Numbered from the stretch's first letter, positions 15,767 to 24,844 are shown. The stretch is 38,124 nucleotides of DNA from JANQPA01 sp964628385 (GCA_964628385.1 CAZVOD010000042.1:1-38124), one strand, 5' to 3'. Made by a program: numbers and translations. Notes: generated by a model not told the origin, from the sequence alone.

Positions 15767-16975
15767 TTAGGCTTCTTCCAGCACTTTGGTAACCAGATCG
15801 GCTGCCTCCTGTAGGATGATAGCAGAATAGACCGCAAGGCCGGATTCATCGATCATCTTTTTAGCGATGTCTGCGTTAGTACCTTGCAACCTAACGATGA
15901 TAGGAACTGAAAGGTCTTCCATATTCTTGTAAGCATCGATTACGCCCTGAGCAACGCGGTCGCATCTAACAATACCGCCAAAAATATTGATCAAAATGGC
16001 CTTTACTTTTGGGTCTTTAAGGATGATTCTGAAGGCTTGCTCTACACGCTGAGCATCAGCTGTACCGCCTACGTCTAGAAAATTGGCAGGCTCACCGCCG
16101 GAAAGTTTGATGATATCCATAGTGGCCATAGCCAGGCCTGCTCCATTTACCATACAACCGACATTACCATCGAGATTCACATAGTTAAGGTTATTGGCTT
16201 TAGCTTCTACTTCTGTGGGATCTTCTTCGTCTTTGTCACGCATTTCTGCTAGGTTCGGGTGACGGAACAATGCATTATCATCCAGTGTCACTTTACTGTC
16301 TACGGCAAGGATGCGATCATCAGCTGTTTTGCTACAAGGGTTGATTTCAAAGAGTGATGCATCAGAGCCAACGAAAGCTTTATATAATTTAGCAATGAAT
16401 TTGGTCATTTCCTTGAAGGCCTTACCTTCCAGCCCGAGATTGAAGGCAATCTTTCTGGCCTGAAAACCCTGAAGCCCCAGCGTAGGATCAATAAACTCTT
16501 TTTGAACTTTCTCAGGGGTTTCTTCTGCTACACTCTCAATATCCATTCCCCCTTCCGTAGAATATACAATTACGTTACGCCTAGAAGCACGGTCCATCAA
16601 AATGGAGATATAGTATTCTTTGCAGGCATCAAAATCAGGTGCGTAAGCATCTTCCGCTACCAAAATTTTGCGTACCAGTTTTCCTTCACCTTCCATTCCT
16701 CCCGGAGTCTGTGGGGTTTTGAGCATCATACCCAGAATGTTGTTTGCATGCTCTTTGAGCTCGTCCAGGTTCTTGGCCAGCTTGACACCACCGCCTTTTC
16801 CGCGGCCCCCAGCATGAATTTGAGCTTTTATAACTACAACTGAATTACCGGTTCGTTCTGCTATTTTGTGGTAAGCTTCTACTGCTTCTTCTACAGTATG
16901 TGCTAAAATACCTTCCTGAATGGCTACGCCATAACTTTTAAGGAGTTCTTTCCCTTGGTATTCGTGAAGATTCAT
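15767..16975 (-). CDS. sucC: Succinyl-CoA synthetase beta subunit (ADP-forming)
   Basis: ATP-grasp subunit of the TCA-cycle enzyme that makes ATP or GTP from succinyl-CoA; works as a heterotetramer with SucD, which is not in this window. The N-terminus MNLHEYQGKELLKSYG is canonical. KAQIHAGGRGKGGGVKLA (50-67) is the ATP-grasp loop; EINPCSKTADDRILAVDSKVTLDDNA (210-235) binds Mg-nucleotide; the C-terminal ligase domain contains MVNGAGLAMATMD and NIFGGIVRCDRVAQGVI (338-354). 402 residues, normal length. It has its own well-formed promoter, and sucD must lie elsewhere, which is usual in Bacteroidota. Confidence 0.96.
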   Translation of the reverse strand: MNLHEYQGKELLKSYGVAIQEGILAHTVEEAVEAYHKIAERTGNSVVVIKAQIHAGGRGKGGGVKLAKNLDELKEHANNILGMMLKTPQTPGGMEGEGKLVRKILVAEDAYAPDFDACKEYYISILMDRASRRNVIVYSTEGGMDIESVAEETPEKVQKEFIDPTLGLQGFQARKIAFNLGLEGKAFKEMTKFIAKLYKAFVGSDASLFEINPCSKTADDRILAVDSKVTLDDNALFRHPNLAEMRDKDEEDPTEVEAKANNLNYVNLDGNVGCMVNGAGLAMATMDIIKLSGGEPANFLDVGGTADAQRVEQAFRIILKDPKVKAILINIFGGIVRCDRVAQGVIDAYKNMEDLSVPIIVRLQGTNADIAKKMIDESGLAVYSAIILQEAADLVTKVLEEA

Positions 16976-17012
16976 GTTTAAAGTTTTGATAAGTTGGTAA
17001 TCCGTAACGGCT

Positions 17013-17041
17013 CAAAAATAACGGTTTTTCTTATAAAACAA
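17013..17041 (-). promoter_or_regulatory. sucC promoter (TTG-N18-TAnnTTTG)
   Basis: On the minus strand TTG (17039-17041) is followed after 18 bases by TATTTTTG (17013-17020), matching the Bacteroidota consensus TTG-N17-23-TAnnTTTG. The -7 element ends 37 bases before the sucC start. Confidence 0.7.
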
Positions 17042-17224
17042 AAGGAAGATCGAAGAGAGCGTAATAGGTATTTTGTAGTGTATAAAAGGTAGTGTGAAAG
17101 AATAGCTAAGGATTAGCAGAACTTTAGGAAATTATAAATAGACTATTTGGACAACCAGAGATTAGAAATGCCATTCAATCTGATCCCTTATTATCCGAAT
17201 ACGATACATCCTCGTGAAGCGAAT

Positions 17225-18772
17225 TTAATAAATAATAATTCGCTGTACTGACTTCCCTTTTTGGCTTTTTATACTAAGGGCATAAACGCCGGGCTCCAAT
17301 GCACTGGAGGGTAATCTATAGTCATTTTTTCCAACAATAAATTCCATTTCACCGAAGGCCCTGATTAGTTTCCCGTTGGTATCGAACAAATCGATTGCCG
17401 CCTGGAAATTGCCATTAACATTAACCGAAAGGTTCAGATTTTGATTGGCGGGATGTGGATTTGGAGAGATGAAAAGCGACTCCATTTCCGGGATAGTATT
17501 ATTGACTGATGTAACTGATGATACTCTAAACTGCTTGGTGGTCGAAGACCCGGCACAGCCTCCCAAAGCATTGAAAGGCGTCACACGCCAATAGTAAGTT
17601 CGATCCTTGAACAAAAGGGAGGGGTCCAGCTCAAGTTCATGGGTATTTACTACAATACGCAGCGGGCGAACCACAAAAGAGGCGATCAGGTCAACTTCTA
17701 CCAGATAGCTATCAGCATGGGGTACAGCTTCCCATTGCAATGCAATGGGCTTTGAATCTGCTACAGTGGCTTCATTCAGCGGAAGGGTCAATACGGGGAT
17801 TTCCGTAACCACTTCTGTGGTGGGTGCTACTGCATTATTCCTGAGGTATCTTCTGTCCGCAGCTTCATAATCAGCATTCATTATTCTGGATTGATCTTCC
17901 GTAAAGCGATAAGAAGACCTGATACAATCAGAACTATTTTCGGGTAGAAAATAACCCACAATATTATATTCGTCAGGGTCAACATCTTCGCCTCTAGGGT
18001 CTTTGGCCCCACCCCGGTAGTTACAATCTCTTGTCCAAGTGAACCCAAAGTTGTAGTCAGGAGGGGTGTCACATATTCTATCGCCTGCTGTTTCGCAGTT
18101 ACTACCATCCATATATTCAGTAAGGTTGCCACCGGGAGCCCGGACGGGAGCGGGGTTACCATGTTTATCTGCCTGGTAAGGATCAGCGTCCCAGCCCAAA
18201 AAGGGATGTGGCAGCGAAAAGAAATGTCCCAACTCATGCGATAGCCCAATGGCTTCACCACTAATTTGAGATTTATCAATAACAACCCAATCGAAACTGC
18301 GACTATAGTAGCCTAAAGTTACTCCATTGCTATTATCGTTGTCGTCGGTATTCCCTACGATCCAAATATCTACAGCGCTGTTATCTCTTATGAGGTCCAT
18401 AATACCCCTGCTGGCACTGCCCGGATCATTGTAAACAGTAGAATTATCCACATAATCAAAAGTGCCGTTATTAAGAAAAAACTGTAGACCAGTCTGCTGA
18501 AAATCTTTATTCATTTGACAGAGCTGCTGAAGCACAGTACGTTCTGAAATCCGATTGGAAGCATCATCTTCGGCAACGAGATGAAAAGAAACCGGTACAT
18601 AAATGGTGTTGTTGGATTTTCTAAATCCAGGATTTTTTTCAAGGTAAGCTTTATTTCTGCTGAGTCTTTCCAGCATAGCCATACCATCTTCGAAAGTTAC
18701 ACCGCAGCTTTGGCCATAATTATTGCCAACTAGTAAAATACAGATAAAAAAGGCTGATAGAATATGTCGCAT
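17225..18772 (-). CDS. Secreted M43 (pappalysin-like) zinc metalloprotease with T9SS sorting domain
   Basis: 515-residue secreted protease. Signal peptide 1-20; prodomain-like start; catalytic domain about 55-310. The zinc motif is HELGHFFSLPH with H179, E180, H183 and H189, the metzincin HExxHxxxxxH pattern. The later Met-turn position reads NIVGY, so the usual methionine is replaced by valine. Paired cysteines (SNCETAGDRICDTPPDY, DCNYRGG) follow the M43 pattern. Residues about 325-420 form a fibronectin-III-like domain, and about 435-515 a T9SS type A sorting domain (FISPNPHPANQNLNLSV through PGVYALSI), so the protein should be exported by type IX secretion. Single gene, divergent from mdh. 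Confidence 0.92.
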   Translation of the reverse strand: MRHILSAFFICILLVGNNYGQSCGVTFEDGMAMLERLSRNKAYLEKNPGFRKSNNTIYVPVSFHLVAEDDASNRISERTVLQQLCQMNKDFQQTGLQFFLNNGTFDYVDNSTVYNDPGSASRGIMDLIRDNSAVDIWIVGNTDDNDNSNGVTLGYYSRSFDWVVIDKSQISGEAIGLSHELGHFFSLPHPFLGWDADPYQADKHGNPAPVRAPGGNLTEYMDGSNCETAGDRICDTPPDYNFGFTWTRDCNYRGGAKDPRGEDVDPDEYNIVGYFLPENSSDCIRSSYRFTEDQSRIMNADYEAADRRYLRNNAVAPTTEVVTEIPVLTLPLNEATVADSKPIALQWEAVPHADSYLVEVDLIASFVVRPLRIVVNTHELELDPSLLFKDRTYYWRVTPFNALGGCAGSSTTKQFRVSSVTSVNNTIPEMESLFISPNPHPANQNLNLSVNVNGNFQAAIDLFDTNGKLIRAFGEMEFIVGKNDYRLPSSALEPGVYALSIKSQKGKSVQRIIIY

Positions 18773-19240
18773 AGTAAAATGGATTATATGTTCACAAAAT
18801 TTGCAAATAAATAAAAAAGGTTATACATATTCGTTTAGGAACGCAAATCTTTGATGATTTTAAGATATTCCTGCCGAAAATTCGGTACTTTTATTTGAAT
18901 TTGCGATATATGCTTTTATAAAGACAAAAGCGTTGAAACTAGACTTACATCTAGTAAAGTGAAGGCACTGATTTTTCCTGACTTCACCCATCGCAACTCA
19001 AATTTTATAGAAATTTTGTTGGCGGAAAATTTGAACGCTTCCTTAGGCTTGCTTCACGGAGGTAGAATGGGTTGAAAAAAGCACGCGAAACAAGCTAATT
19101 ATCCATACACATTTGCAATAGAACAAAGGTGCTATTTAACCAACTGCAATAAAATCACATACGTTTGAGTTTGGTTTTGAGTTGCTACTCGAAAATGTAA
19201 AAATGTCAATAAATATCATAAACAACAATTCGAAAAAACC
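18773..19240. other. Divergent intergenic region M43 protease / mdh with small hairpins
   Basis: 468 bases without a gene. Several short hairpins cluster at 18938-19033: ACTAGA/TCTAGT (18938-18955), GTGAAG/CTTCAC (18959-18987) and CAAATTTT/AAAATTTG (18999-19033). They could be a structured leader, a decayed element or chance in A+T-rich DNA. The mdh promoter element lies at 19160-19167. Confidence 0.45.
19160..19167 (+). promoter_or_regulatory. Bacteroidota -7 element for mdh
   Basis: TACGTTTG matches TAnnTTTG exactly, 73 bases before the mdh start. No TTG at 17-23 bases upstream was seen. Confidence 0.5.
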
Positions 19241-20173
19241 ATGAGTAAAGTTACAGTAGTAGGCGCCGGAAATGTTGGCGCTACTTGTGCAAATGTGTTG
19301 GCACACAAAGATCTTGTGAGAAAGATAATTTTATTAGATATCAAAGGAGATATGGCTCGCGGTAAAGCATTGGATAGCTGGCAGCAGGCTCCTATTGATT
19401 ATTATAGTACTACAATCACAGGTACAGAGGATTACAGTATGACAGCAGATTCAGATATCGTCGTAATCACTGCTGGTGTTCCCAGAAAGCCTGGCATGAG
19501 CCGGGATGATCTCATTTCTACTAATGCTAAAATAGTGAGTTCGGTAACCAGTTCTATCAAGGAGCACTCTAAAAATCCGATTATCATTGTGGTATCCAAC
19601 CCTCTGGATGTAATGACTTATGCGGCTTATGCAGAGTCAGGCCTTGATAAATCAAAGGTATTTGGAATGGCCGGTATACTGGATACTGCCAGATATCGCG
19701 CTTTTTTGGCTACTGCCCTGGAAGTATCTCCTAAAGATATTCAGGCTGTTTTGATGGGCGGTCATGGCGATACCATGGTGCCACTGCCAAGATATACGAC
19801 CGTTGCAGGCATTCCGGTTACTGAAATGATTGATAAAGAGAAGCTTGATGCTATTGTAGAACGTACTAAAAAGGGTGGAGGAGAATTAGTGAAATTAATG
19901 GGCACTTCTGCTTGGTACGCTCCCGGTGCGGCAGCTGCACAAATGGTGGAGGCCATAGTAAAAAACGAAAACAGAATATTCCCTTGTTGTGTAAAACTGG
20001 AAGGCGAATATGGTATCAGTGATATGTTCCTCGGTGTACCCGTAAAATTGGGTAAAAACGGTATAGAGCAAGTTATTGAATTGCAGTTGAATGAAGACGA
20101 AAAAGCACTACTGAATACATCGGTTGAGCACGTCAAAGGTGTGATGGATGTATTCAAAGGCATGACCCTTTAA
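19241..20173 (+). CDS. mdh: Malate dehydrogenase
   Basis: NAD-dependent TCA-cycle enzyme oxidising malate to oxaloacetate; the 310-residue LDH-like tetrameric type. GAGNVGATCA (8-17) is the NAD-binding loop and D33 in LLDIKGD selects NAD over NADP. ITAGVPRKPGMSRDDL (76-91) holds substrate arginines R82 and R88; R82 at the specificity position marks malate rather than lactate dehydrogenase. R151 and the proton-relay H175 (GGHGDTMVP) complete the active site. Monocistronic, followed by two hairpins. Confidence 0.96.
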   Translation: MSKVTVVGAGNVGATCANVLAHKDLVRKIILLDIKGDMARGKALDSWQQAPIDYYSTTITGTEDYSMTADSDIVVITAGVPRKPGMSRDDLISTNAKIVSSVTSSIKEHSKNPIIIVVSNPLDVMTYAAYAESGLDKSKVFGMAGILDTARYRAFLATALEVSPKDIQAVLMGGHGDTMVPLPRYTTVAGIPVTEMIDKEKLDAIVERTKKGGGELVKLMGTSAWYAPGAAAAQMVEAIVKNENRIFPCCVKLEGEYGISDMFLGVPVKLGKNGIEQVIELQLNEDEKALLNTSVEHVKGVMDVFKGMTL

Positions 20174-20175
20174 CA

Positions 20176-20202
20176 GACTTTTTTGCTATCCTCAAAAAAG
20201 TC
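20176..20202 (+). terminator. Hairpin directly after mdh
   Basis: GACTTTTTT (20176-20184) pairs with AAAAAAGTC (20194-20202), 3 bases after the mdh stop. The stem is A+T-rich and there is no T-run after it, so it may act with the second hairpin. Confidence 0.45.
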
Positions 20203-20212
20203 CGGTGACTAG

Positions 20213-20255
20213 CCATGAAGGAGATGTCTGACCTTACAATAGGCCTCCTTCATGG
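20213..20255 (+). terminator. Second hairpin after mdh
   Basis: CCATGAAGGAG (20213-20223) and its exact reverse complement (20245-20255) form an 11-bp stem with a 21-base loop. There is no T-run; it could be a transcript-stabilising 3' structure. Confidence 0.45.
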
Positions 20256-20556
20256 TATTTATGGCTACCTCCCCTGAGCGCCGGCCTCCGCCGAAAACCT
20301 TATTACTCTACTTTTGTTTATTTATTGTCAAAATCGAGATAAATATTTCTCCTCACAGGAAGTATGAAATTGTGAATCTTTAAAGTTAATATCGCTTTTT
20401 TATGTTCTTTCAAGTATATTAAAAACAATCGTTTTTTCACAGTTGTTGATCATAGCTTTTAGATCAAAATTATGCCTTTAAAGATTTTTTTTAATCAGTA
20501 GAAGGTATGGAATCAAGACTATAACCAAGATAATTTATCTAAATTAAAATTGGGTT

Positions 20557-21087
20557 ATGCAAGAGGCAAATATTTCAGTCAGCGTAATGGAAAGTATGAT
20601 CACTAATAAAGGGGATCGCCTTATTGATCTTAGCTTTCGGAAGCCTGTTTTACTCGTCTTTCTTCGACATTTTGGTTGTACCTTCTGCAGAGAAGCACTT
20701 TCTGACATTGCTCGTAGTAGGAAATCCATCGAAAACATGGGTATTGATATTGTATTTGTCCACATGACGAATGCAGAAGTAGCAGAACGCTATTTCAACC
20801 GCTACGAATTGGATGGCGCAACTCATATTGCTGATCCCGAATGTAAATACTATCAGGCATTTGGCTTATTAAAAGGATCTTTTACACAACTATTCGGTCT
20901 ACAATCCTGGATTCGAGGTTTTCAGGCCGGTGTAATAGAAGGGCAGGGCATTGGCCCTCAGCTGGGAGATGGCTTTCAGATGCCGGGCGTTTTTGTAATA
21001 TCAGATGGTGAAATTCGGGAAAGCTTTATCCATAAGCTCGCTTCTGATCGGCCTGATTATTTGAAGCTGGTGGAATGTTGTTCCTGA
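20557..21087 (+). CDS. Peroxiredoxin-like protein (AhpC/TSA, PRXL2 type)
   Basis: Thioredoxin-fold protein of 176 residues related to the peroxiredoxin-like PRXL2/FAM213 group; probable thiol redox role in the cytosol. FLRHFGCTFCREALSDIAR (35-53) carries a CxxC pair, C41 and C44, in place of the single peroxidatic Cys plus Thr of typical peroxiredoxins. QMPGVFVISDGEI (about 147-159) is the usual cis-proline strand with a variable loop before it. Monocistronic with a good terminator. Actual peroxidase activity is not proven for this branch. Confidence 0.85.
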   Translation: MQEANISVSVMESMITNKGDRLIDLSFRKPVLLVFLRHFGCTFCREALSDIARSRKSIENMGIDIVFVHMTNAEVAERYFNRYELDGATHIADPECKYYQAFGLLKGSFTQLFGLQSWIRGFQAGVIEGQGIGPQLGDGFQMPGVFVISDGEIRESFIHKLASDRPDYLKLVECCS

Positions 21088-21132
21088 TAATCGGTAAGGT
21101 ATCTACTTCAACATAAGATATTATTTTTACCT

Positions 21133-21161
21133 AAAGCCTTGAACTTTCATCAAGGCTTTTT
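21133..21161 (+). terminator. Intrinsic terminator after peroxiredoxin-like gene
   Basis: AAAGCCTTG (21133-21141) pairs with CAAGGCTTT (21151-21159), followed by T residues. Confidence 0.8.
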
Positions 21162-21362
21162 CATTCCCTCTTTGTGGAATAGTTATTGAGATTCCTGTTG
21201 AGCAAGTCAAAAGCTAAAATATTTGGTGTTTTAACTTATCTCAACTATTCTTCGTTTATCAACCAGCACGGGTTAGACGTTAACAGCCTTTTGCTGTGAT
21301 CAGGCCCGTGAATTATAATGAATATTTTGCTTTTTTAAGAGCTTGTAAAATAATGACTACTT

Positions 21363-22463
21363 ATGATCGGATGGCGTTTTTCGGAGTATGTTCCTGGGAG
21401 TGAAAATAAAAGCACTTTTGAGAAGCTGTTAGAAGTTTTTCAGGAACTCCTGGTGTACACCTCAGGCGATGTCAGTGAAGCACTGAGCTGGCTGACGGAA
21501 TTGGACAAGGAATACAACCTCACTGATGAAGAATATGGAATGGCTGACTTCATTCAGGATCTTGTGGATAAGGGATATGTTCAGCAAGGCCAGGAAGGTA
21601 ATCCCAACGTAGTACCTTCTGCGAAGTTGGAAATCGCTTTGCGCCAGAAGGCACTGGAGGATGTTTTTGGTATGTTGAAAAAATCAAAGCGGGGTAATCA
21701 CGATACTAAATTTGGAGGACGCGGAGATGAAAGAACAGCAGATTTACGTCCCTACGAGTTTGGTGATACTCTGGATACTCTGGCGATTTCTGAATCTTTG
21801 AGAAATTCTCAGATCAACCATGGTATAGATGATTTTATGCTGACTCAGAAAGATTTGGAAGTACACGAAACACTTTACCAAAGTCAGATGAGTACGGTAT
21901 TGATGATTGATATTTCACACTCTATGATATTATACGGGGAAGATAGAATTACACCAGCCAAAAAGGTGGCTATGGCGCTTTCTCAGTACATAACTACTCG
22001 TTTTCCCAAGGATACATTGGATATTATAGTTTTTGGAAATGACTCCTGGCAAATTGAGATTAAGGAATTACCCTACCTACAGGTGGGACCTTATCACACC
22101 AATACGGTAGCGGGCCTTGAACTGGCCATGGATTTACTGCGCCGTAGGAGAAATCCTAATAAACAGATCTTCATGATCACCGATGGTAAGCCTACTTGTA
22201 TCAAAAAAGGTAAAAAGTATTATAAAAATAGTTTTGGACTGGACAGAAAGATCATCAATCGTACCTTAAATCTGGCCACCAGATGCAGAAAGCTGGATAT
22301 TCCGATAACTACTTTTATGATTGCCAGAGATCCATACCTGGTGAGCTTCGTGGAACAATTCACCAAAGCTAATAGTGGAAAGGCTTTCTACAGTAGCTTA
22401 CAAGGTTTGGGAGAATTTATTTTCCGCGATTATAAGAACAACAAGAGTAGGAGACACCGATAA
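21363..22463 (+). CDS. von Willebrand factor A domain protein
   Basis: 366-residue cytosolic protein. Residues 1-170 form an acidic helical region of unknown fold, with a hydrophobic-acidic N-terminus (FEKLLEVFQELLVYTSGDV, 19-37). Residues about 175-345 are a von Willebrand A domain with a complete metal-ion-dependent adhesion site: D183, S185 and S187 (DISHS), T248 (HTNTVAG) and D274 (TDGKP). It resembles the Mg-chelatase-D/CoxE-like stand-alone VWA proteins that usually work with a MoxR/ChlI-type AAA ATPase, but no such ATPase gene is adjacent. The C-terminus is basic. Single transcript with its own terminator. Confidence 0.88.
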   Translation: MIGWRFSEYVPGSENKSTFEKLLEVFQELLVYTSGDVSEALSWLTELDKEYNLTDEEYGMADFIQDLVDKGYVQQGQEGNPNVVPSAKLEIALRQKALEDVFGMLKKSKRGNHDTKFGGRGDERTADLRPYEFGDTLDTLAISESLRNSQINHGIDDFMLTQKDLEVHETLYQSQMSTVLMIDISHSMILYGEDRITPAKKVAMALSQYITTRFPKDTLDIIVFGNDSWQIEIKELPYLQVGPYHTNTVAGLELAMDLLRRRRNPNKQIFMITDGKPTCIKKGKKYYKNSFGLDRKIINRTLNLATRCRKLDIPITTFMIARDPYLVSFVEQFTKANSGKAFYSSLQGLGEFIFRDYKNNKSRRHR

Positions 22464-22509
22464 GGTTGCTCTACTTGCTTCTCGATATTAGCAACATCGA
22501 GGAATGACG

Positions 22510-22547
22510 AAAGCCGGAATTACTGAATTGTCAGAAATTCCGGCTTT
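22510..22547 (+). terminator. Intrinsic terminator after VWA gene
   Basis: A 12-bp perfect stem, AAAGCCGGAATT (22510-22521) with its reverse complement (22536-22547), followed by a T-rich but interrupted run. Confidence 0.75.
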
Positions 22548-22611
22548 GTGTTATATTTTTCTCTGTTTTTTATCGTTCAAACTACAAGTGTAATTTCAAA
22601 TACTTTCCTAC

Positions 22612-23541
22612 ATGATCAAAAGAATATTAGGAGTAATTTTTCTTGGCTTTATTTATTTTTCATTTGCTCAGGGGCAGTCCGAGCCACTTACAGCGTCGCA
22701 GCGGGAGGTCATTCATGAGATTGAAGATACCTTAGGAGTGCTGGCTTTCGCTATTGTCAACGATTCCTTTCCCGAGAATCGCTTTGCAGCTGTTCGCAAA
22801 TTTATTCCTACTCTGGTAAAAGCTCTAAAAGTCCCAAACTCTTTCCAATACGATTTTGAGCGGTTGTCTACCGTTTCTATACAATATCCTCAGGATAGCT
22901 CTTTCAGAATATTTACCTGGCAGTTGTATGTAGATGTTAACGAGTACCGATATTTCGGTGCTATACAGATGAATAGTGATTCGCTGGAGCTCTTTCCGCT
23001 GCGTGATCGTTCTTTTGAATTGCAGGGAAACCTAGAGCAACTTGAATTGACTCCTGATCAGTGGTATGGAGCGATTTACTACAATACAGTGACGGTTAAT
23101 ACTCCACAACAGAAATATTATTTGCTATTAGGTTATGATAGATTTGAGCTATTTAAAAAGCGAAAACTAGTAGAAGTGCTTTATTTTGATGAGCATGGAA
23201 AGCCACGTATGGGAGCTCCTATACTTCCGTTTTATGAGGGAGAAATGAAAAAAAGGCTGGTGCTGGAATACACAGCGGAAGCATCAATACGACTCAACTA
23301 TGATCCGGCCCTGGATCTGATCATTTTTGATCATCTGATTCCTATGGAAGGGAACTACGGAGAGGGCATGGTCAATGTCTCTGATGGTAGCTATGAAGGC
23401 TTTAAAATCACGTCTACAGGCCTTGAATTCGTACCCAAGGTGTTCAATGTGACACTGGAAAGGCCACTAAATCCTTATCCAATTTTGGGTAAAGAAAGGG
23501 AAAAGAAAAAAGACCTGTTTGGCAATCAAAAGAAAGACTAA
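22612..23541 (+). CDS. Secreted protein of unknown function
   Basis: Not recognised. 309 residues with a signal peptide (1-20, ending FAQGQ). The mature part looks beta-rich with many aromatic residues; conspicuous segments are YLLLGYDRFELFKKRKLVEVLYFDEHGKPRMG around 168-199 and DLIIFDHLIPMEGNYGEGMVNVSDGSYEGF around 241-270. The C-terminus is a Lys-rich tail. It is probably periplasmic or surface exposed. The stop overlaps the stop of the convergent esterase gene (shared CTAA), leaving no room for a terminator between them. Confidence 0.75.
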   Translation: MIKRILGVIFLGFIYFSFAQGQSEPLTASQREVIHEIEDTLGVLAFAIVNDSFPENRFAAVRKFIPTLVKALKVPNSFQYDFERLSTVSIQYPQDSSFRIFTWQLYVDVNEYRYFGAIQMNSDSLELFPLRDRSFELQGNLEQLELTPDQWYGAIYYNTVTVNTPQQKYYLLLGYDRFELFKKRKLVEVLYFDEHGKPRMGAPILPFYEGEMKKRLVLEYTAEASIRLNYDPALDLIIFDHLIPMEGNYGEGMVNVSDGSYEGFKITSTGLEFVPKVFNVTLERPLNPYPILGKEREKKKDLFGNQKKD

Positions 23542-24212
23542 AGCATGGTGTAGAGTTCTTCGCTCAGCGCTTTTAATACCTTTCTGTCGATCACATGTTG
23601 GCCTTCAAATGGCCAGTGCGTGAAATCAAGTTGCTTTTCTTTTACCAGGTTCTCATAAAATTGCATCACCTGAGGAGTCAGATATTGATCTTGTTTTCCA
23701 TAAACAAAATACCGGGGCTTGTCTTTCCAATAGGCATTTATAGCGGAATAGTCCAGGTCTTCGGGTGGAAGGCCTCCCCAAAGTATTATGGCGTCAAAAG
23801 CTGGCATATGTTGATGTATCCATCGTATCTGTGTGGCACATCCCTGACTGAATCCCAAAAGTATGACTTTGGTATCTGTCTGGCATTGCTCAAGAAAATA
23901 ACTTCGTAGCTGGCTCAGCATGTTACAGTAGTCATTGATCTCATCCAGCCTGTCTTCCCGGGTCATCCAAGAAGCTACCGGTTGGCGCAGGGAAGCGTCA
24001 GAATCCGGCCAGTAGAAGCGTGAAAGGCCTTCCGGAGCCAGGATAAAGCTGTTGTCATTTTCCAAAATATCAAACTTCCGGATAAAAAATTTAGAAAGCT
24101 GCCCATAGCCATGACAGACCATCCAGAAGTATTTTATGGATTTTGATGCTTCTCCCAGAGTGCTGAAATGAGCAGTACGCTGTACTTTTATTTGGTGTGT
24201 CTTTAAGTTCAT
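23538..24212 (-). CDS. Alpha/beta hydrolase, phospholipase/carboxylesterase type
   Basis: 224-residue cytosolic serine hydrolase of the YpfH/acyl-protein-thioesterase-like carboxylesterase group. HGYGQ (34-38) is the oxyanion-side motif; the nucleophile is S122 in LLGFSQGCATQIRW; GKQDQYLTPQVMQFYENL (about 173-190) supplies the aspartate and FEGQHVIDRKVL (about 203-214) the histidine. The triad is therefore complete; substrate is unknown. It follows miaE with an 8-base gap, so the two are likely co-transcribed. Confidence 0.87.
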   Translation of the reverse strand: MNLKTHQIKVQRTAHFSTLGEASKSIKYFWMVCHGYGQLSKFFIRKFDILENDNSFILAPEGLSRFYWPDSDASLRQPVASWMTREDRLDEINDYCNMLSQLRSYFLEQCQTDTKVILLGFSQGCATQIRWIHQHMPAFDAIILWGGLPPEDLDYSAINAYWKDKPRYFVYGKQDQYLTPQVMQFYENLVKEKQLDFTHWPFEGQHVIDRKVLKALSEELYTML

Positions 24213-24220
24213 TTTAAGTC

Positions 24221-24844
24221 TTAATGCATACGGTCTCCTCTGAGCTCCAACTCTTCCATGATTTCAGCTTCCCGAGCCAGATATTCTTGCCAGCGTTTAT
24301 TGGCTACCTCCTCGCCAAAGTACTTTCTGGCCAGATCAATGAATAAAACGTAATGCCCCGCCTCAGAAACCATGAATTTATGATAAAACTCTTTGAGCTC
24401 CTCATCATTAATATTCAGGGAAAGCAATCTGAATCTCTCACAACTTCTCGCTTCTATAAGGGCACAAACCAATAGCTTTTCCAGCAGTCGTTCATCGCGG
24501 CTGCCTCCCTTTTTCTGGAAAGCCAACAGCTTATTGACATAGTCATCTTTTCTCTGGCGGCCCAGCTTTAGTTGTCTTTTATCAAGCTCTCTAAGAACCA
24601 TCCTGAAATGCCCCCATTCTTCTGTAACAATAGGAGCGAGTGCTCTAACCATCTCTTCCCTTTCTGGAAACTGCTGGATTAAAGAGATACAGGACGTAGC
24701 AGCCTTCTGCTCACAGTAAGCATGATCACTAAGGATTTCTCCAAGATCCATCTCTGCCATATTCACCCACCGAGGGTCAGTAGGAAGCTTTAAGCCCAGC
24801 ATGCGAACAGACTGTAGCTCTTGTTCTTTTGTTGTCATCATCAC
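24221..24844 (-). CDS. miaE: tRNA-(ms2io6A37) hydroxylase MiaE
   Basis: Non-haem di-iron monooxygenase that hydroxylates the isopentenyl group of ms2i6A37 in tRNAs reading codons starting with U. 207 residues. The ferritin-like four-helix bundle is visible: DHAYCEQKAATS (35-46), EEWGHFRMVLRELDKRQ (74-90), IEARSCERFRLLS (131-143) and VSEAGHYVLFIDLARKYFG (162-180), supplying the ExxH and EAxxxER ligands. It needs MiaA and MiaB products as substrate, whose genes are not here. Lead gene of a short operon with the esterase. Confidence 0.94.
   Translation of the reverse strand: MMMTTKEQELQSVRMLGLKLPTDPRWVNMAEMDLGEILSDHAYCEQKAATSCISLIQQFPEREEMVRALAPIVTEEWGHFRMVLRELDKRQLKLGRQRKDDYVNKLLAFQKKGGSRDERLLEKLLVCALIEARSCERFRLLSLNINDEELKEFYHKFMVSEAGHYVLFIDLARKYFGEEVANKRWQEYLAREAEIMEELELRGDRMH

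Larger units (their letters stand above)
20174..20556. other. mdh downstream region with two hairpins
   Basis: 383 bases without a gene. It begins with the two hairpins listed separately. The rest (20256-20556) is A+T-rich and should contain the promoter of the peroxiredoxin-like gene; no exact consensus was seen. Confidence 0.45.
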
